DNA of 16,142 nt from DATLZB01 sp035574175. Lineage in GTDB: Bacteria; Pseudomonadota; Alphaproteobacteria; Rhizobiales; Hyphomicrobiaceae. The position numbers and the translations under genes were made by a program. Every line of letters starts with the position of its first letter. The first letter of the stretch is position 1. Below, piece by piece: positions 1-7,762 of this stretch. The stretch covers positions 1 through 16,142 of the forward strand of contig DATLZB010000245.1 of the NCBI GenBank assembly GCA_035574175.1, written 5' to 3'. The notes beneath the pieces were generated by a model. The model was given only the letters and a program-made list of their open reading frames with translations, was not told where the DNA came from and searched no databases.

Positions 1-1359
1 CCCCGCCTCGACGATGGCATCTATGGCGTTGCGCACGAGATTGAGCACGACTTGCTGGAGCTGGATGCGATCACCGTGCACCGCCGGCAGATCCTTGCCG
101 ATTTCGGTATCGATCTCGACGCGCTTGTCCGATGCCTCGGCTCGCACCAGCATCAATGCTTCCTCCACCATGGCAGGGACCTCGACCGTGCTCACGTGCG
201 GGTGGCCGCGGCGGAGGAACTCGCGCATGCGCCGCACCACTTGGCTCGCATGGTCGATCTGCCCGATCAGGGCGACGAGATTGGCATCGGCACGGGCGAG
301 ATCGGCATCGGGTGCGCGCAGGATGTGCTGCACGGATCGCGCCAGCGCCCGCACTGCCGTCATCGGCTGGTTGATCTCGTGGGCCAGGGCGGAAGCCATA
401 CCGCTCACCAGGCTGAAGCGGGCGGCCTGCATGGCCTCCGCTTCCTTCTCCCTCAGCCGCGCCTCCGCGGCACGCACCAGGCGGTCGGCCGCTTGCCGCT
501 CGCTGACGACCGCACCGACGGTGAGGCCGGTTGCGGACAGCACCAGCATGAGGGTCTGGAACTCGGTGAACGCCGGCGCCTCTGTGCCGAAAGTGTGCAG
601 CACACCGACGAGGCCGAGCTGAGTGAAGGCAAGCGCGATGCAGGCGCCGTCGATGCCGTGGCGCACGGCGGCGACCACCACCGGAACGAAGAGGAGGTAG
701 AAGAACTTGAAGCCGCCGTCGGGTTCCGCCCCGGCAATGACCCACAGCGCGGCCGCGATCAGCACCAAATAGAGCAGGAGCTCGGCCGTCAGGGCCGGCG
801 TGTAGCCGACCAGCATGTCGCGTCCGTGACGCGCGATGCGCAGCAAGAGCGGCGTCACCACGCCGATGCCGATGATGTCCCCGACCAGCAGCGGCACCCA
901 GGCGACGAGCACATCCGACCAGTCCAGTGGCGTATAGAACAGGAACAGGGCGGATAGCAGCAGAGCGACCAGCGTGGCACCGATGGCGCCGGCCGCGAGA
1001 AGGATGATGACGTCACGCAAATGGTAGAGATCGACGTCGAGTCGCAGATGCCTGCGGGCGACGGCGGCCACCGTGCCGTAGACGCCTGCGAAGATTGCCG
1101 CGATGGCAAGGATCGTCGGCCACTCGTGGCTGGTGCGCAGCACGGTCACTTCGGCGATCACGACGCCGGCGAACAGCACCGCGGCATAGTGGGGGCCGCC
1201 AAGCACGATGAGCGCGAAGACGACCCCGAGCCCCGGGTTCCAGGGCGTGATCGGCACCCCTTTGTACTCGTGGAAGAAGCTGATCCACTCGAGCGCCACG
1301 TAGCCGACGAGGCCCGCGCCTCCCAAGGTGAGCTGGGCAGGAATATTCGAGGAGCGCAC
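1..1359 (-). CDS. MASE1-domain sensor histidine kinase, partial (C-terminus beyond the left edge)
   Basis: Reading the minus strand from a GTG at 1359 gives 453 residues with no stop up to the window edge. Residues about 8-230 are a string of hydrophobic segments with the MASE1 pattern (PWNPGLG near residue 40, then VPLLVGDIIGIGVVTPLLL near 155-173). A short charged coiled segment follows (about 284-312). The dimerisation/phosphoacceptor box is ALAHEINQP with His327, and the start of the ATPase N-box QVVLNLVRNAIDA lies at 436-448. HEINQP is typical of FixL/NtrB/DctB-type kinases. The G-boxes of the ATPase domain lie outside the window. A membrane-bound kinase sensing an unknown signal is expected; its response regulator is not visible. 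There is no ATG near the start. GTG 1359 was chosen because it has a TGAGGG-like ribosome site and lies just before the first membrane segment; TTG 1326 is an alternative. The gene is divergent from the MFS gene. Confidence 0.88.
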   Translation of the reverse strand, partial: MRSSNIPAQLTLGGAGLVGYVALEWISFFHEYKGVPITPWNPGLGVVFALIVLGGPHYAAVLFAGVVIAEVTVLRTSHEWPTILAIAAIFAGVYGTVAAVARRHLRLDVDLYHLRDVIILLAAGAIGATLVALLLSALFLFYTPLDWSDVLVAWVPLLVGDIIGIGVVTPLLLRIARHGRDMLVGYTPALTAELLLYLVLIAAALWVIAGAEPDGGFKFFYLLFVPVVVAAVRHGIDGACIALAFTQLGLVGVLHTFGTEAPAFTEFQTLMLVLSATGLTVGAVVSERQAADRLVRAAEARLREKEAEAMQAARFSLVSGMASALAHEINQPMTAVRALARSVQHILRAPDADLARADANLVALIGQIDHASQVVRRMREFLRRGHPHVSTVEVPAMVEEALMLVRAEASDKRVEIDTEIGKDLPAVHGDRIQLQQVVLNLVRNAIDAIVEAG

Positions 1360-1556
1360 CCATGCCCTCAGGGCCGGCAGCGGCGGCGCGCTCGGGAAGG
1401 GACGGTCTTTGCGGCCTGCGGGGCTGGATATGATGGCTCTCCGGTCGCTCTCATCGACAAACCGTTCTTAAGTCTATGCTGGACCGACCCGCCGTGCGAG
1501 ACCTCTCGCATGCCGCACTTGACCGGACGGCCCCGCGTGGGGAATGTGCCCGCCTC

Positions 1557-2804
1557 ATGGATGGCCCGGTGCGAATTGCTGACAGTGGCGCCGCCAGCGA
1601 GGCGGATTCCACCTATGCCTGGGTACGCCTTGCGGCCTCGCTGCTGATCGGCACGATCGGCAGCGTCGGCATGTGGTCGGTGGTGGTGGCGCTGCCGGCC
1701 GTGGAAGCCGAGTTCGGTGCGGGCCGCGCCGATGCGTCGCTGCCCTACACGCTCGCCATGGTCGGCTTCGGTGCCGGGACACTGATCATGGGCCGCCTGG
1801 TCGATCGTCTCGGTATCGTGCTGCCGCTCCTTGGGGGAGCGCTCGTGCTGGGGTTGTCTTTCGTGGCCTCCGGCTTGGCAGGGAGCCTTTCGATTTTCGC
1901 CGCGACGAATCTTCTGATCGGCTTCGGCAGCTCTGCCACTTTCGCCCCGCTCCTCGCCGACATTTCGCACTGGTTCAAGCGGCAGCTCGGCCTTGCGGTG
2001 GCTGTCTGCGCCTCCGGCAACTACCTGGGCGGTGCGCTGTGGCCCCCCATCGTCCAACGGCTCATCGAGGCTTACGGATGGCGGACCAACCAGGTCGTGG
2101 TCGGCCTCGTCTGCATCGCCGCCGTGCTGCCGCTGGTGCTGATGCTGACGCGAAGGCTGGCGGCAGCGCACGCGGCGAGCACCGATGTCGCCGCCGGCGC
2201 CAATGCCTCACTGGGTCTCGATCCCCGGCTGCTGGCGGGGCTGCTCTGCCTGGCCGGGCTTTCCTGCTGCATCGCCATGTCGATGCCGCAGGTGCATATC
2301 GTCGCCTACTGCGGGGAACTCGGTTACGGCGTGGCGCGCGGCGCCGAGATGCTGTCGCTGATGTTGGGCTTCGGCATCGTGAGCCGCATCGCTTCGGGCT
2401 TCATGGCCGACCGCATCGGCGCGCTCGCCACGCTGCTGATCGGTTCGGTGCTGCAGGGATCGGCGCTGTTGCTCTACCTGCTCTATGATGGCCTCGTCCC
2501 GCTCTACGTGATATCGGCGCTGTTCGGCCTGTTCCAAGGCGGCATCGTGCCGATGTACGCGGTGATCGTGCGCGAGTACTTCCCGCGCAAGCTCGCCGGG
2601 ACCCTGGTCGGCCTTGTCATCATGTCGACCATCGTCGGCATGGCCGCCGGTGGCTGGATGTCGGGCGCTATATTCGATCTGACGGGCTCCTACTGGCCGG
2701 CGTTCGCCAACGGGCTCGCCTGGAACGTCGTCAACGGCGCCATCGCCCTGTTCCTGCTCGTGCGACGCAGCCGGATCGACCGCTGGCGACCGGCGCCGGC
2801 GTGA
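1557..2804 (+). CDS. Major facilitator superfamily transporter
   Basis: A 415-residue integral membrane protein with about twelve hydrophobic segments. After helix 2 it has the MFS loop 2-3 motif GRLVDRLG, and the second half repeats a similar motif (GFMADRIG), as expected from the duplicated 6+6 helix fold. Segments such as GFGSSATFAPLLADISHWF and GNYLGGALWPP resemble the monocarboxylate/oxalate-formate antiporter-like branch, so an organic anion substrate is possible but is only an inference. The start is uncertain. ATG 1557 has a GGGGAA 12 bases upstream; ATG 1476 would add 27 residues but has no ribosome site. The gene converges on the receptor gene at 2875. Its link to the neighbouring catabolic operon is by position only. 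Confidence 0.85.
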   Translation: MDGPVRIADSGAASEADSTYAWVRLAASLLIGTIGSVGMWSVVVALPAVEAEFGAGRADASLPYTLAMVGFGAGTLIMGRLVDRLGIVLPLLGGALVLGLSFVASGLAGSLSIFAATNLLIGFGSSATFAPLLADISHWFKRQLGLAVAVCASGNYLGGALWPPIVQRLIEAYGWRTNQVVVGLVCIAAVLPLVLMLTRRLAAAHAASTDVAAGANASLGLDPRLLAGLLCLAGLSCCIAMSMPQVHIVAYCGELGYGVARGAEMLSLMLGFGIVSRIASGFMADRIGALATLLIGSVLQGSALLLYLLYDGLVPLYVISALFGLFQGGIVPMYAVIVREYFPRKLAGTLVGLVIMSTIVGMAAGGWMSGAIFDLTGSYWPAFANGLAWNVVNGAIALFLLVRRSRIDRWRPAPA

Positions 2805-2874
2805 CTAGGCGCAGCACGGAGTGCCCGATCCGACGCCGTGAGCGGCGGTAAACCGGGCGCCTGTCGGCCATGCG

Positions 2875-3909
2875 TCACCGTCCAAGCAGCGCCTTGACCT
2901 TGGCAATCGCTGCGGGATCGATCTTGAACATGGCCGCCACGTTCTCTTCAACCTTGGCGCCGGAAAGCGGCTCGAGCACCAGCTTCGACTTGGTCACTTC
3001 TTCCTGGAGGCCCGGGTCCTTGACCATGGCGTCGAACGCTTTGCGCAGGAGCGCGACGCGATCCTGGGGCACTCCGGGAGGCATCGCCAGCGAATAGCCG
3101 ATCGAGCCGGGCCTCAACAGCAGTGACCAAACCTGGCGCTGGTCCTCGGTCTTGGACAGCTCCATGATGGTGGGCACGTTGGGCACCTCAGGATGGCGCT
3201 CCAACGCGTACTGCACGATGAGATTGATGTTCTTCAGCCCCTCCGGGTTGGCGCGCAATGCCTCCCAGTTCTGCAGCGCCATGTCGATCTCGCCGCGCTC
3301 CAGTGCCAACGAGGTCTCGGCCGTCCCTTTATAGCCGCCGAGAATCTTGAGCTTGGTGCCCATCAGGTTGTTGAGCGCTGTGGGAAGGATGATGGAGCCG
3401 GACGTGGGCCCGCCGCCGCCGACCACCACCTCGCGTTTGAAGAGATCGTCGAACGACTTGATGCCGGTGGTGTGCCAGGTATGGTGCACGTCGAGGCCGC
3501 TCGACGACATGCGCCCAATCCAGTTGAGCTTGCGCGCGTCGTACTCGACGTTGGGTGTGCCGGTGACCTGAGCAAGCGCCGTGTTCTGGTGCAACGCGCC
3601 GATGACGGTGCCGTCCTTGGCGGCGACATTATAAATGTGGTTGGCGGCGATGATGCCGCCGGCACCCGGCATGTTCTCCACGACGATGTTCGGCGAGGCG
3701 GGAATGTACTTGCCAAGCCAGCGCCCGGCCATGCGCGCATACCTGTCGTAGTCGCCGCCGGCGCCCAGCGCAACGATGATGCGGATGGTCTTGCCCTTGT
3801 AGAACTCTTCGGCCGCCTGGGCGAGCGCAGCCGGGCACCCGACCGCCAACGCCCCCACGAGCCAGGCGGCCGCACAAACAATCGACAAACCGATCCTACG
3901 ACGTTGCAT
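2875..3909 (-). CDS. Tripartite tricarboxylate transporter (Bug/TctC) family periplasmic substrate-binding receptor
   Basis: 344 residues. The N-terminus is a classic Sec signal peptide: MQRRR, then a hydrophobic stretch, then a likely cleavage after ALAQA near residue 31. The mature part shows the Bug/TctC pattern: YKGKTIRIIVALGAGGDYDRYAR at the start, the PGAGGIIAANHIYNVAAKDG ligand-loop region, GGYKGTAETSLALERGEID in the middle and KAFDAMVKDPGLQEE near the C-terminus. Family members bind small carboxylates or related metabolites in the periplasm and normally feed TctA/TctB membrane subunits, none of which is in the window. ATG 3909 is preceded by a perfect GAGGAG seven bases away. The frame stays open far upstream, antisense to the next gene, but that extension is not protein-like. 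Its divergent placement beside the hydrolase operon suggests that it captures that operon's substrate. Confidence 0.9.
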   Translation of the reverse strand: MQRRRIGLSIVCAAAWLVGALAVGCPAALAQAAEEFYKGKTIRIIVALGAGGDYDRYARMAGRWLGKYIPASPNIVVENMPGAGGIIAANHIYNVAAKDGTVIGALHQNTALAQVTGTPNVEYDARKLNWIGRMSSSGLDVHHTWHTTGIKSFDDLFKREVVVGGGGPTSGSIILPTALNNLMGTKLKILGGYKGTAETSLALERGEIDMALQNWEALRANPEGLKNINLIVQYALERHPEVPNVPTIMELSKTEDQRQVWSLLLRPGSIGYSLAMPPGVPQDRVALLRKAFDAMVKDPGLQEEVTKSKLVLEPLSGAKVEENVAAMFKIDPAAIAKVKALLGR

Positions 3910-3966
3910 GTAGCGTCTCCTCACCAGCACACGGCTTCGTATCGCCGCATCTTTCCGTCTTCCATT

Positions 3967-3996
3967 TTTTCGAAGACCTGATACGTTTATCGAAAA
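3967..3996. promoter_or_regulatory. Nested inverted repeat in the divergent promoter region, candidate operator
   Basis: TTTTCGA (3967-3973) is mirrored exactly by TCGAAAA (3990-3996). Between them, GATA (3980-3983) and TATC (3988-3991) form an inner dyad around CGTT. A further CGTATC at 3938-3943 is the reverse complement of GATACG at 3980-3985. The element lies in the AT-rich gap between the receptor gene and the first hydrolase gene. That is a natural site for the GntR-family regulator encoded at the end of the operon. The dyads are seen in the sequence; protein binding is inferred. Confidence 0.35.
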
Positions 3997-4059
3997 TCTG
4001 GAAGTTTGTCGATGCCCGTGAGTGAACGGGTTGCGATGGTGAGCAATGGGAAGGACAGC

Positions 4060-4902
4060 ATGGCCAAGGAAGTGAAACTGGAGTTGAAGGAGCGCTGGCC
4101 TCAGGGGGTGCGGCTGCCCGTGCTGCTCACCTTCGAGCATCAGTCGGGCGAGGCGGCTCCGAACCGTCCGGGCGATCGGCCCAACGCCAACTATTACGGG
4201 CAGATGGAGTACGGGGCGCGCCGCGGCATCTGGCACATCCTGGAGCTGCTCGAGCGCTTCGGTATCAGGGGCACGTTCTTCGTCAGCGGTCAGACCGCAG
4301 AAAAGTTCCCCGATGCCGTGCGCGCCGCCCACGAGGCGGGTCACGAGATCGCGGGCATGGGCTATGCCTTCGAGAAGGTGCGGACCGCGAGCCGCGAGCG
4401 CGAGCAGGCGATCGTGCGCCGCACCGTCAAGGTTCTCTCCGAAACCTCTGGCGCAGCCATCAAGGGCTGGCGCGTCCCCGACTATCGCATCAGTCCGCAG
4501 ACCTTCGACGTGCTCGCCGCCGAAGGCTTTCGTTGGGACAGCACGATGCTGAACGACGATCTGCCCTATCGGCTCGACTGCCAGCATGGGGCCCTGATCG
4601 AGATTCCGTTCACCACGAGCACGACCGACAAGTCCTATGTGGCGTTCCCCTATCCGATGCGCGGCGGGCCCAGCGGCATGGCAAGCGCTTGGCACAACGA
4701 ATTCGACGTGCTCTACGCGGAGAGCGATCGCGTGCCGCGCTTCTTCATGCTGAGCCTCACCACCTGGGCATCGGGGCGGCCGACGCCTTTGCGCATGCTG
4801 AGGAAGTTCCTGGAGCGCATCACCGCCCACAACGACATTAAGTTCGCCCGCTGCAGCGATTTCGCCGAGTGGTGCGACGGCGCGGCGGTCTCCAACACCT
4901 GA
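4060..4902 (+). CDS. PuuE-like polysaccharide deacetylase-fold protein with degenerate active site (paralogue 1)
   Basis: 280 residues of the NodB/CE4 fold, closest in pattern to the PuuE allantoinase / cyclic imide hydrolase branch: TFEHQSGEA (24-32), RRGIWHILELL (54-64), GTFFVSGQTAEKFP (71-84), GHEIAGMGYAF (94-104), GWR (136-138) and WDSTMLNDDLPY (159-170). Relative to the downstream paralogue, His100 has become Met, His104 has become Phe, and the C-terminal His (242 there) has become Thr234. His95 remains. The usual metal or catalytic His set is therefore incomplete, and the protein may be a non-catalytic partner or have a changed mechanism. No signal peptide is visible, so it is probably cytoplasmic. 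ATG 4060 was chosen because MAKEV aligns residue for residue with MWKEV of the paralogue and has GGGAAGGA upstream. Earlier in-frame starts exist at TTG 4006, ATG 4012 and ATG 4036. A gap of only 20 bases separates it from the next gene. Confidence 0.85.
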   Translation: MAKEVKLELKERWPQGVRLPVLLTFEHQSGEAAPNRPGDRPNANYYGQMEYGARRGIWHILELLERFGIRGTFFVSGQTAEKFPDAVRAAHEAGHEIAGMGYAFEKVRTASREREQAIVRRTVKVLSETSGAAIKGWRVPDYRISPQTFDVLAAEGFRWDSTMLNDDLPYRLDCQHGALIEIPFTTSTTDKSYVAFPYPMRGGPSGMASAWHNEFDVLYAESDRVPRFFMLSLTTWASGRPTPLRMLRKFLERITAHNDIKFARCSDFAEWCDGAAVSNT

Positions 4903-4922
4903 ACGAGGATTGAGAGGACACC

Positions 4923-5801
4923 ATGTGGAAGGAAGTACCATTGAAGAAGCCCGGCAGCTGGCCCCCCGGCGTCAGGCTGCCGATCATCATCAGCGTCCAT
5001 CACCAGTCCGAGGAGGCCTGCGTGATGCTGCCCGACGGCCAGGTCGATCCACGCGACTACTACGAGCGCCAGTACGGGGGCCGGCGCGGTGCCTGGCGGC
5101 TGCTCGAGATCATGTCCAAACACAACGTGCTCGGCACCTGGATCATCTGCGGCGCCACCTGCGAGAAATACCCGGACGTATCCCGCGAGGTCATCAAGCT
5201 CGGCCACTCGATCGCCGGTCACGGTTACGCTCATGAGGCCCCGAGCGACCTGCTCCCCCACCAGGAGCTTGAGGTAATGCGCAAGACGGTCCGCGTGTTC
5301 GAGGATATGATGGGCCATCACCTGCGTGGCTGGCGCACCTGCGCCAAGAGCCACGTCACGCTCGATCTGCTGCTCGAGCACTTCGACTTTCAGTGGGACG
5401 CGAGCGTGTGGAACGATGATTTGCCCTACCTCATCGAGGGCTATGGGCGCAGCTTCATGGAGGTGCCGTTCTCGGTCTACAGCGATGCCGCCTACTCCAA
5501 GGCGGCCGGCAACCTGCAGCAGATCAACCGCTTCAACACTTGGGAGTGGAATACACCGGACGTCGTCGCTCAGATCATGCGCGACCAGTTCGATGCGCTT
5601 TACGAGCGCGGCGCCGAGCAGGCCGTGCTGATGCCGATGACCGTGCACGACTTTATTACCGGCCGGCCGTCGCGGGCCAAGCTCTTCGACGATTTCCTGA
5701 CCTACGCCAAGCAGCACGAGGGCGTCGTGTTCACCACCCATGACGAGGTTCGCAAGTGGTGGCTTGCCAACTACCAGCGGGATGGGCTCCATGGCGCTTG
5801 A
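4923..5801 (+). CDS. PuuE-like polysaccharide deacetylase-fold hydrolase (paralogue 2)
   Basis: 292 residues, co-linear with the preceding gene product: SVHHQSEEA (24-32), YYERQYGGRRGAWRLLE (46-62), GHSIAGHGYAHE (94-105), GWRTCAKSHVTLDLL (136-150), WDASVWNDDLPY (158-169), HDFITGRP (242-249). It keeps His95, His100, His104 and His242, the set expected of an active CE4/PuuE-type enzyme. The DDLPY motif is shared with PuuE allantoinases. Known relatives hydrolyse cyclic amides or imides (allantoin, cyclic imides) or deacetylate amino sugars. Lack of a signal peptide favours a cytoplasmic C-N hydrolase acting on a small molecule. The substrate cannot be read from the sequence. ATG 4923 has GAGAGGA four bases upstream. 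It is the second gene of the operon and may pair with paralogue 1. Confidence 0.88.
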   Translation: MWKEVPLKKPGSWPPGVRLPIIISVHHQSEEACVMLPDGQVDPRDYYERQYGGRRGAWRLLEIMSKHNVLGTWIICGATCEKYPDVSREVIKLGHSIAGHGYAHEAPSDLLPHQELEVMRKTVRVFEDMMGHHLRGWRTCAKSHVTLDLLLEHFDFQWDASVWNDDLPYLIEGYGRSFMEVPFSVYSDAAYSKAAGNLQQINRFNTWEWNTPDVVAQIMRDQFDALYERGAEQAVLMPMTVHDFITGRPSRAKLFDDFLTYAKQHEGVVFTTHDEVRKWWLANYQRDGLHGA

Positions 5802-5807
5802 GGCACG

Positions 5808-5839
5808 GCGGGTCCTTGGCCCAGCGTTGGGCCGCCCGC
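5808..5839 (+). other. Intercistronic hairpin between the hydrolase and dienelactone-hydrolase genes
   Basis: GGCCCA (5818-5823) and TGGGCC (5828-5833) form a perfect 6-bp stem with a GCGT loop. GCGGG (5808-5812) and CCCGC (5835-5839) can extend it across a small asymmetric internal loop. There is no T-run after it, so an intrinsic terminator is unlikely. An mRNA processing or stabilising structure inside the operon is possible. Confidence 0.4.
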
Positions 5840-5870
5840 GTGTTGGAGGGTGGATGGTGAGGGACTGAAG

Positions 5871-6743
5871 ATGACGGAGTTGCCTAAGATTTCCCAGGAG
5901 ATGATCGATCTCTATGACGAATTCACGCACGTCACCAACGACCGCACCGCTTTTATGCGCCGTCTGACGGCGCTCGCCGGCAGCCCCGAGCGCGCCGAGA
6001 AGATCGCCGCCATGATCGCTGCCAACATGGCGGCGGCGGGCCTCGTCGCCGAGGACGATTCCCGCATCAAGGCCGAGACGGTCTTCTTCGCAGACGCCAT
6101 GAGCGGCTATCTGGCGCAGCCGGCAACCGCGTCCGGCCGGCTGCCGGCCGTCATGGTCGTGCACGAGAACCGCGGTCTTGTGCCCCACATCCGCGATGTC
6201 GTACGCCGGGTGGCGCTGGAAGGCTTTTTGGCGTTTGGACCAGATTTTCTCTCGCCCCTCGGCGGCACGCCGGAGGACGAAGACAAAGGCCGCGACATGA
6301 TCGCCAAGCTCGAGGCGCCGAAGGTCACCGCCCATGCGGTTGCCGCCGTGCGCTGGCTGAAGAGCCATCCAAAGAGCAACGGCAAGGTCGGCGCGGTCGG
6401 CTTCTGCTGGGGCGGCGGCGTCGTCAACCGCACGGCGGTGGCGGCCGGCGCCGATCTCATCGCTGCCGTAGCCTACTATGGGGCGCAGCCGCCGGCCACG
6501 GACGTACCGAGAATCAAGGCGGAAATGCTTCTCCACTACGCCGGCAACGACGAGCGAATCAACGCCGGCATAGCCGCCTACAGGGAGGCACTCGCCGCCG
6601 CCGGCGTGAAGCACACCATCCACATGTACGAAGGCGCGCAGCACGCTTTTAACAACGATACCTCCGAAGCCCGCTACAACAAGGCCGCCGCCGAGCTCGC
6701 GTGGTCGCGCACGATTGCCATGTTGAAGCGGACGCTGGCCTGA
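5871..6743 (+). CDS. Dienelactone hydrolase family protein (YghX-like)
   Basis: 290 residues with an alpha/beta-hydrolase fold. The nucleophile elbow is GFCWGGG with Cys179, the acid is Asp227 in YAGNDERIN, and the base is His258 in GAQHAFNND, which is the Cys-Asp-His triad typical of dienelactone hydrolases. Glu99 in VHENRGL matches the conserved Glu that positions the Cys. The roughly 65-residue N-terminal helical extension, including DEFTH and FMRRLTAL, resembles YghX-type members, which are longer than classic ClcD. No signal peptide is visible. The natural substrate is probably a lactone or other ester-like ring, perhaps produced by or feeding the upstream hydrolases (inference). ATG 5871 has GAGGGA six bases upstream; GTG 5850 would add seven residues. 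The gene lies 23 bases before the regulator gene. Confidence 0.9.
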   Translation: MTELPKISQEMIDLYDEFTHVTNDRTAFMRRLTALAGSPERAEKIAAMIAANMAAAGLVAEDDSRIKAETVFFADAMSGYLAQPATASGRLPAVMVVHENRGLVPHIRDVVRRVALEGFLAFGPDFLSPLGGTPEDEDKGRDMIAKLEAPKVTAHAVAAVRWLKSHPKSNGKVGAVGFCWGGGVVNRTAVAAGADLIAAVAYYGAQPPATDVPRIKAEMLLHYAGNDERINAGIAAYREALAAAGVKHTIHMYEGAQHAFNNDTSEARYNKAAAELAWSRTIAMLKRTLA

Positions 6744-6766
6744 GGACAGGTAGGATCCAATCTTTG

Positions 6767-7492
6767 ATGCGACGCAGCGCTGCACATACCCGGGAGGCAC
6801 TGGGCTCGGGCAAGCTCGTCGCCCTCAACGAGGGCGTCTCAACCACTTTGGCAGGCCGTGTGCTCGCCGCTATGCGCAGCGACATCCTCGAGCTTCGCCT
6901 CCAGCCCGGCGCCAAACTCGGCTTCGAGGCTCTCCGGGAGAAGTACGACGTGGGCTTCAGCCCGCTGCGCGAATCGCTGTCGCGGCTCGTCGTGGAAGGT
7001 CTCGTGGTCGGAGAGGATCGGCGCGGCTTCCGGGTCGCGCCGATGACGGAGGAGGATTACCTCGACTTGACCAGCTTCCGCAGGGAGATCGAGGTCATGG
7101 CGGTGACGCGCTCGGTGGAGCGGGGCAGCGACACCTGGGAGGCAGACCTGGTGCGCGCCTATCACCATATGTCGCTGGCCGCCGGCGAGCAGCGCAACTA
7201 CCTGGCCGAGTGGTCCGTCCGCCATCAGGCCTTCCACGAGGCGCTGGTGGCGGCCTGCGGCTCGCCGCGCCTGCTGCTGCTGAGACGCCAGCTCTTCGAC
7301 CAATTCATGCGCTACCACCGCATCGCGCCGCGCCACGTCTGGCGTAGCGCGATTCACGACACCGAGCACAAGAAGATCCTCGATGCGGCGCTGTCACGCA
7401 ACATCAAGCGCTGCGAGGCCCTGATGCGCGCCCACATTCGCGTGCTCGAGGTCATCGTCGAGGCGATCCGGGCCCTCAACAGCAGGGCCTGA
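6767..7492 (+). CDS. GntR-family transcriptional regulator with FCD domain
   Basis: 241 residues. A winged helix-turn-helix occupies about residues 24-92 (LAGRVLAAMRSDILELRLQPGAKLGFEAL, then SPLRESLSRLVVEGLV and the wing RRGFRV). An all-helical FCD ligand domain covers about 98-235. Three His residues at usual metal positions are visible: His157 (AFHEAL), His201 (TEHKKIL) and His223 (MRAHI). The Asp normally found four residues before the first of these is His153 here. Such regulators usually repress a neighbouring catabolic operon and respond to a carboxylate-type inducer. As the last gene of this operon it probably controls the operon and the divergent receptor. ATG 6767 was chosen over GTG 6701, which overlaps the preceding gene; AGGA at 6752-6755 may serve as its ribosome site. 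Confidence 0.9.
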   Translation: MRRSAAHTREALGSGKLVALNEGVSTTLAGRVLAAMRSDILELRLQPGAKLGFEALREKYDVGFSPLRESLSRLVVEGLVVGEDRRGFRVAPMTEEDYLDLTSFRREIEVMAVTRSVERGSDTWEADLVRAYHHMSLAAGEQRNYLAEWSVRHQAFHEALVAACGSPRLLLLRRQLFDQFMRYHRIAPRHVWRSAIHDTEHKKILDAALSRNIKRCEALMRAHIRVLEVIVEAIRALNSRA

Positions 7493-7762
7493 ACCGGCAA
7501 ACGGCGGGAGCACCGTCATCGCGGGCTCCGGCCGGCTCCGATCGACCTCGAGGCTCCGGCGGTGTCCTGAGCTCTTGACGTGCTCTTGTTTCGCGAGCGT
7601 CCATTCTAACCGACCGGCGGCACAGGCGCTGCGTATTCCCCATGTTTCGCGCACGCCTTGCTTTGTCGGTGGCAGGCGCTGGAATCACCATGTGGTAAAT
7701 TGAGCGACCGGCCGCAATCGAGCAGGGGGTCGACATCGACCACCGCTCCCGTGGGGGCGAGA

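Noticed and set aside
52..957. 301-residue plus-strand open frame
   Set aside because: Antisense to the MASE1 kinase; the minus-strand translation has the HEINQP box and membrane segments.
2875..4941. 688-residue minus-strand open frame
   Set aside because: Only the part from 3909 resembles the receptor, with signal peptide and ribosome site; the upstream 344 residues are antisense to the first hydrolase gene and are an artefact of high GC.
4713..6800. 695-residue minus-strand open frame
   Set aside because: It lies antisense to the hydrolase and dienelactone hydrolase genes, which have clear family motifs; its translation shows no domain pattern.
7575..7605. TTGACG as a -35 element before the aminotransferase gene
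   Set aside because: No reasonable -10 hexamer lies at 16-18 bases, so no promoter is claimed.
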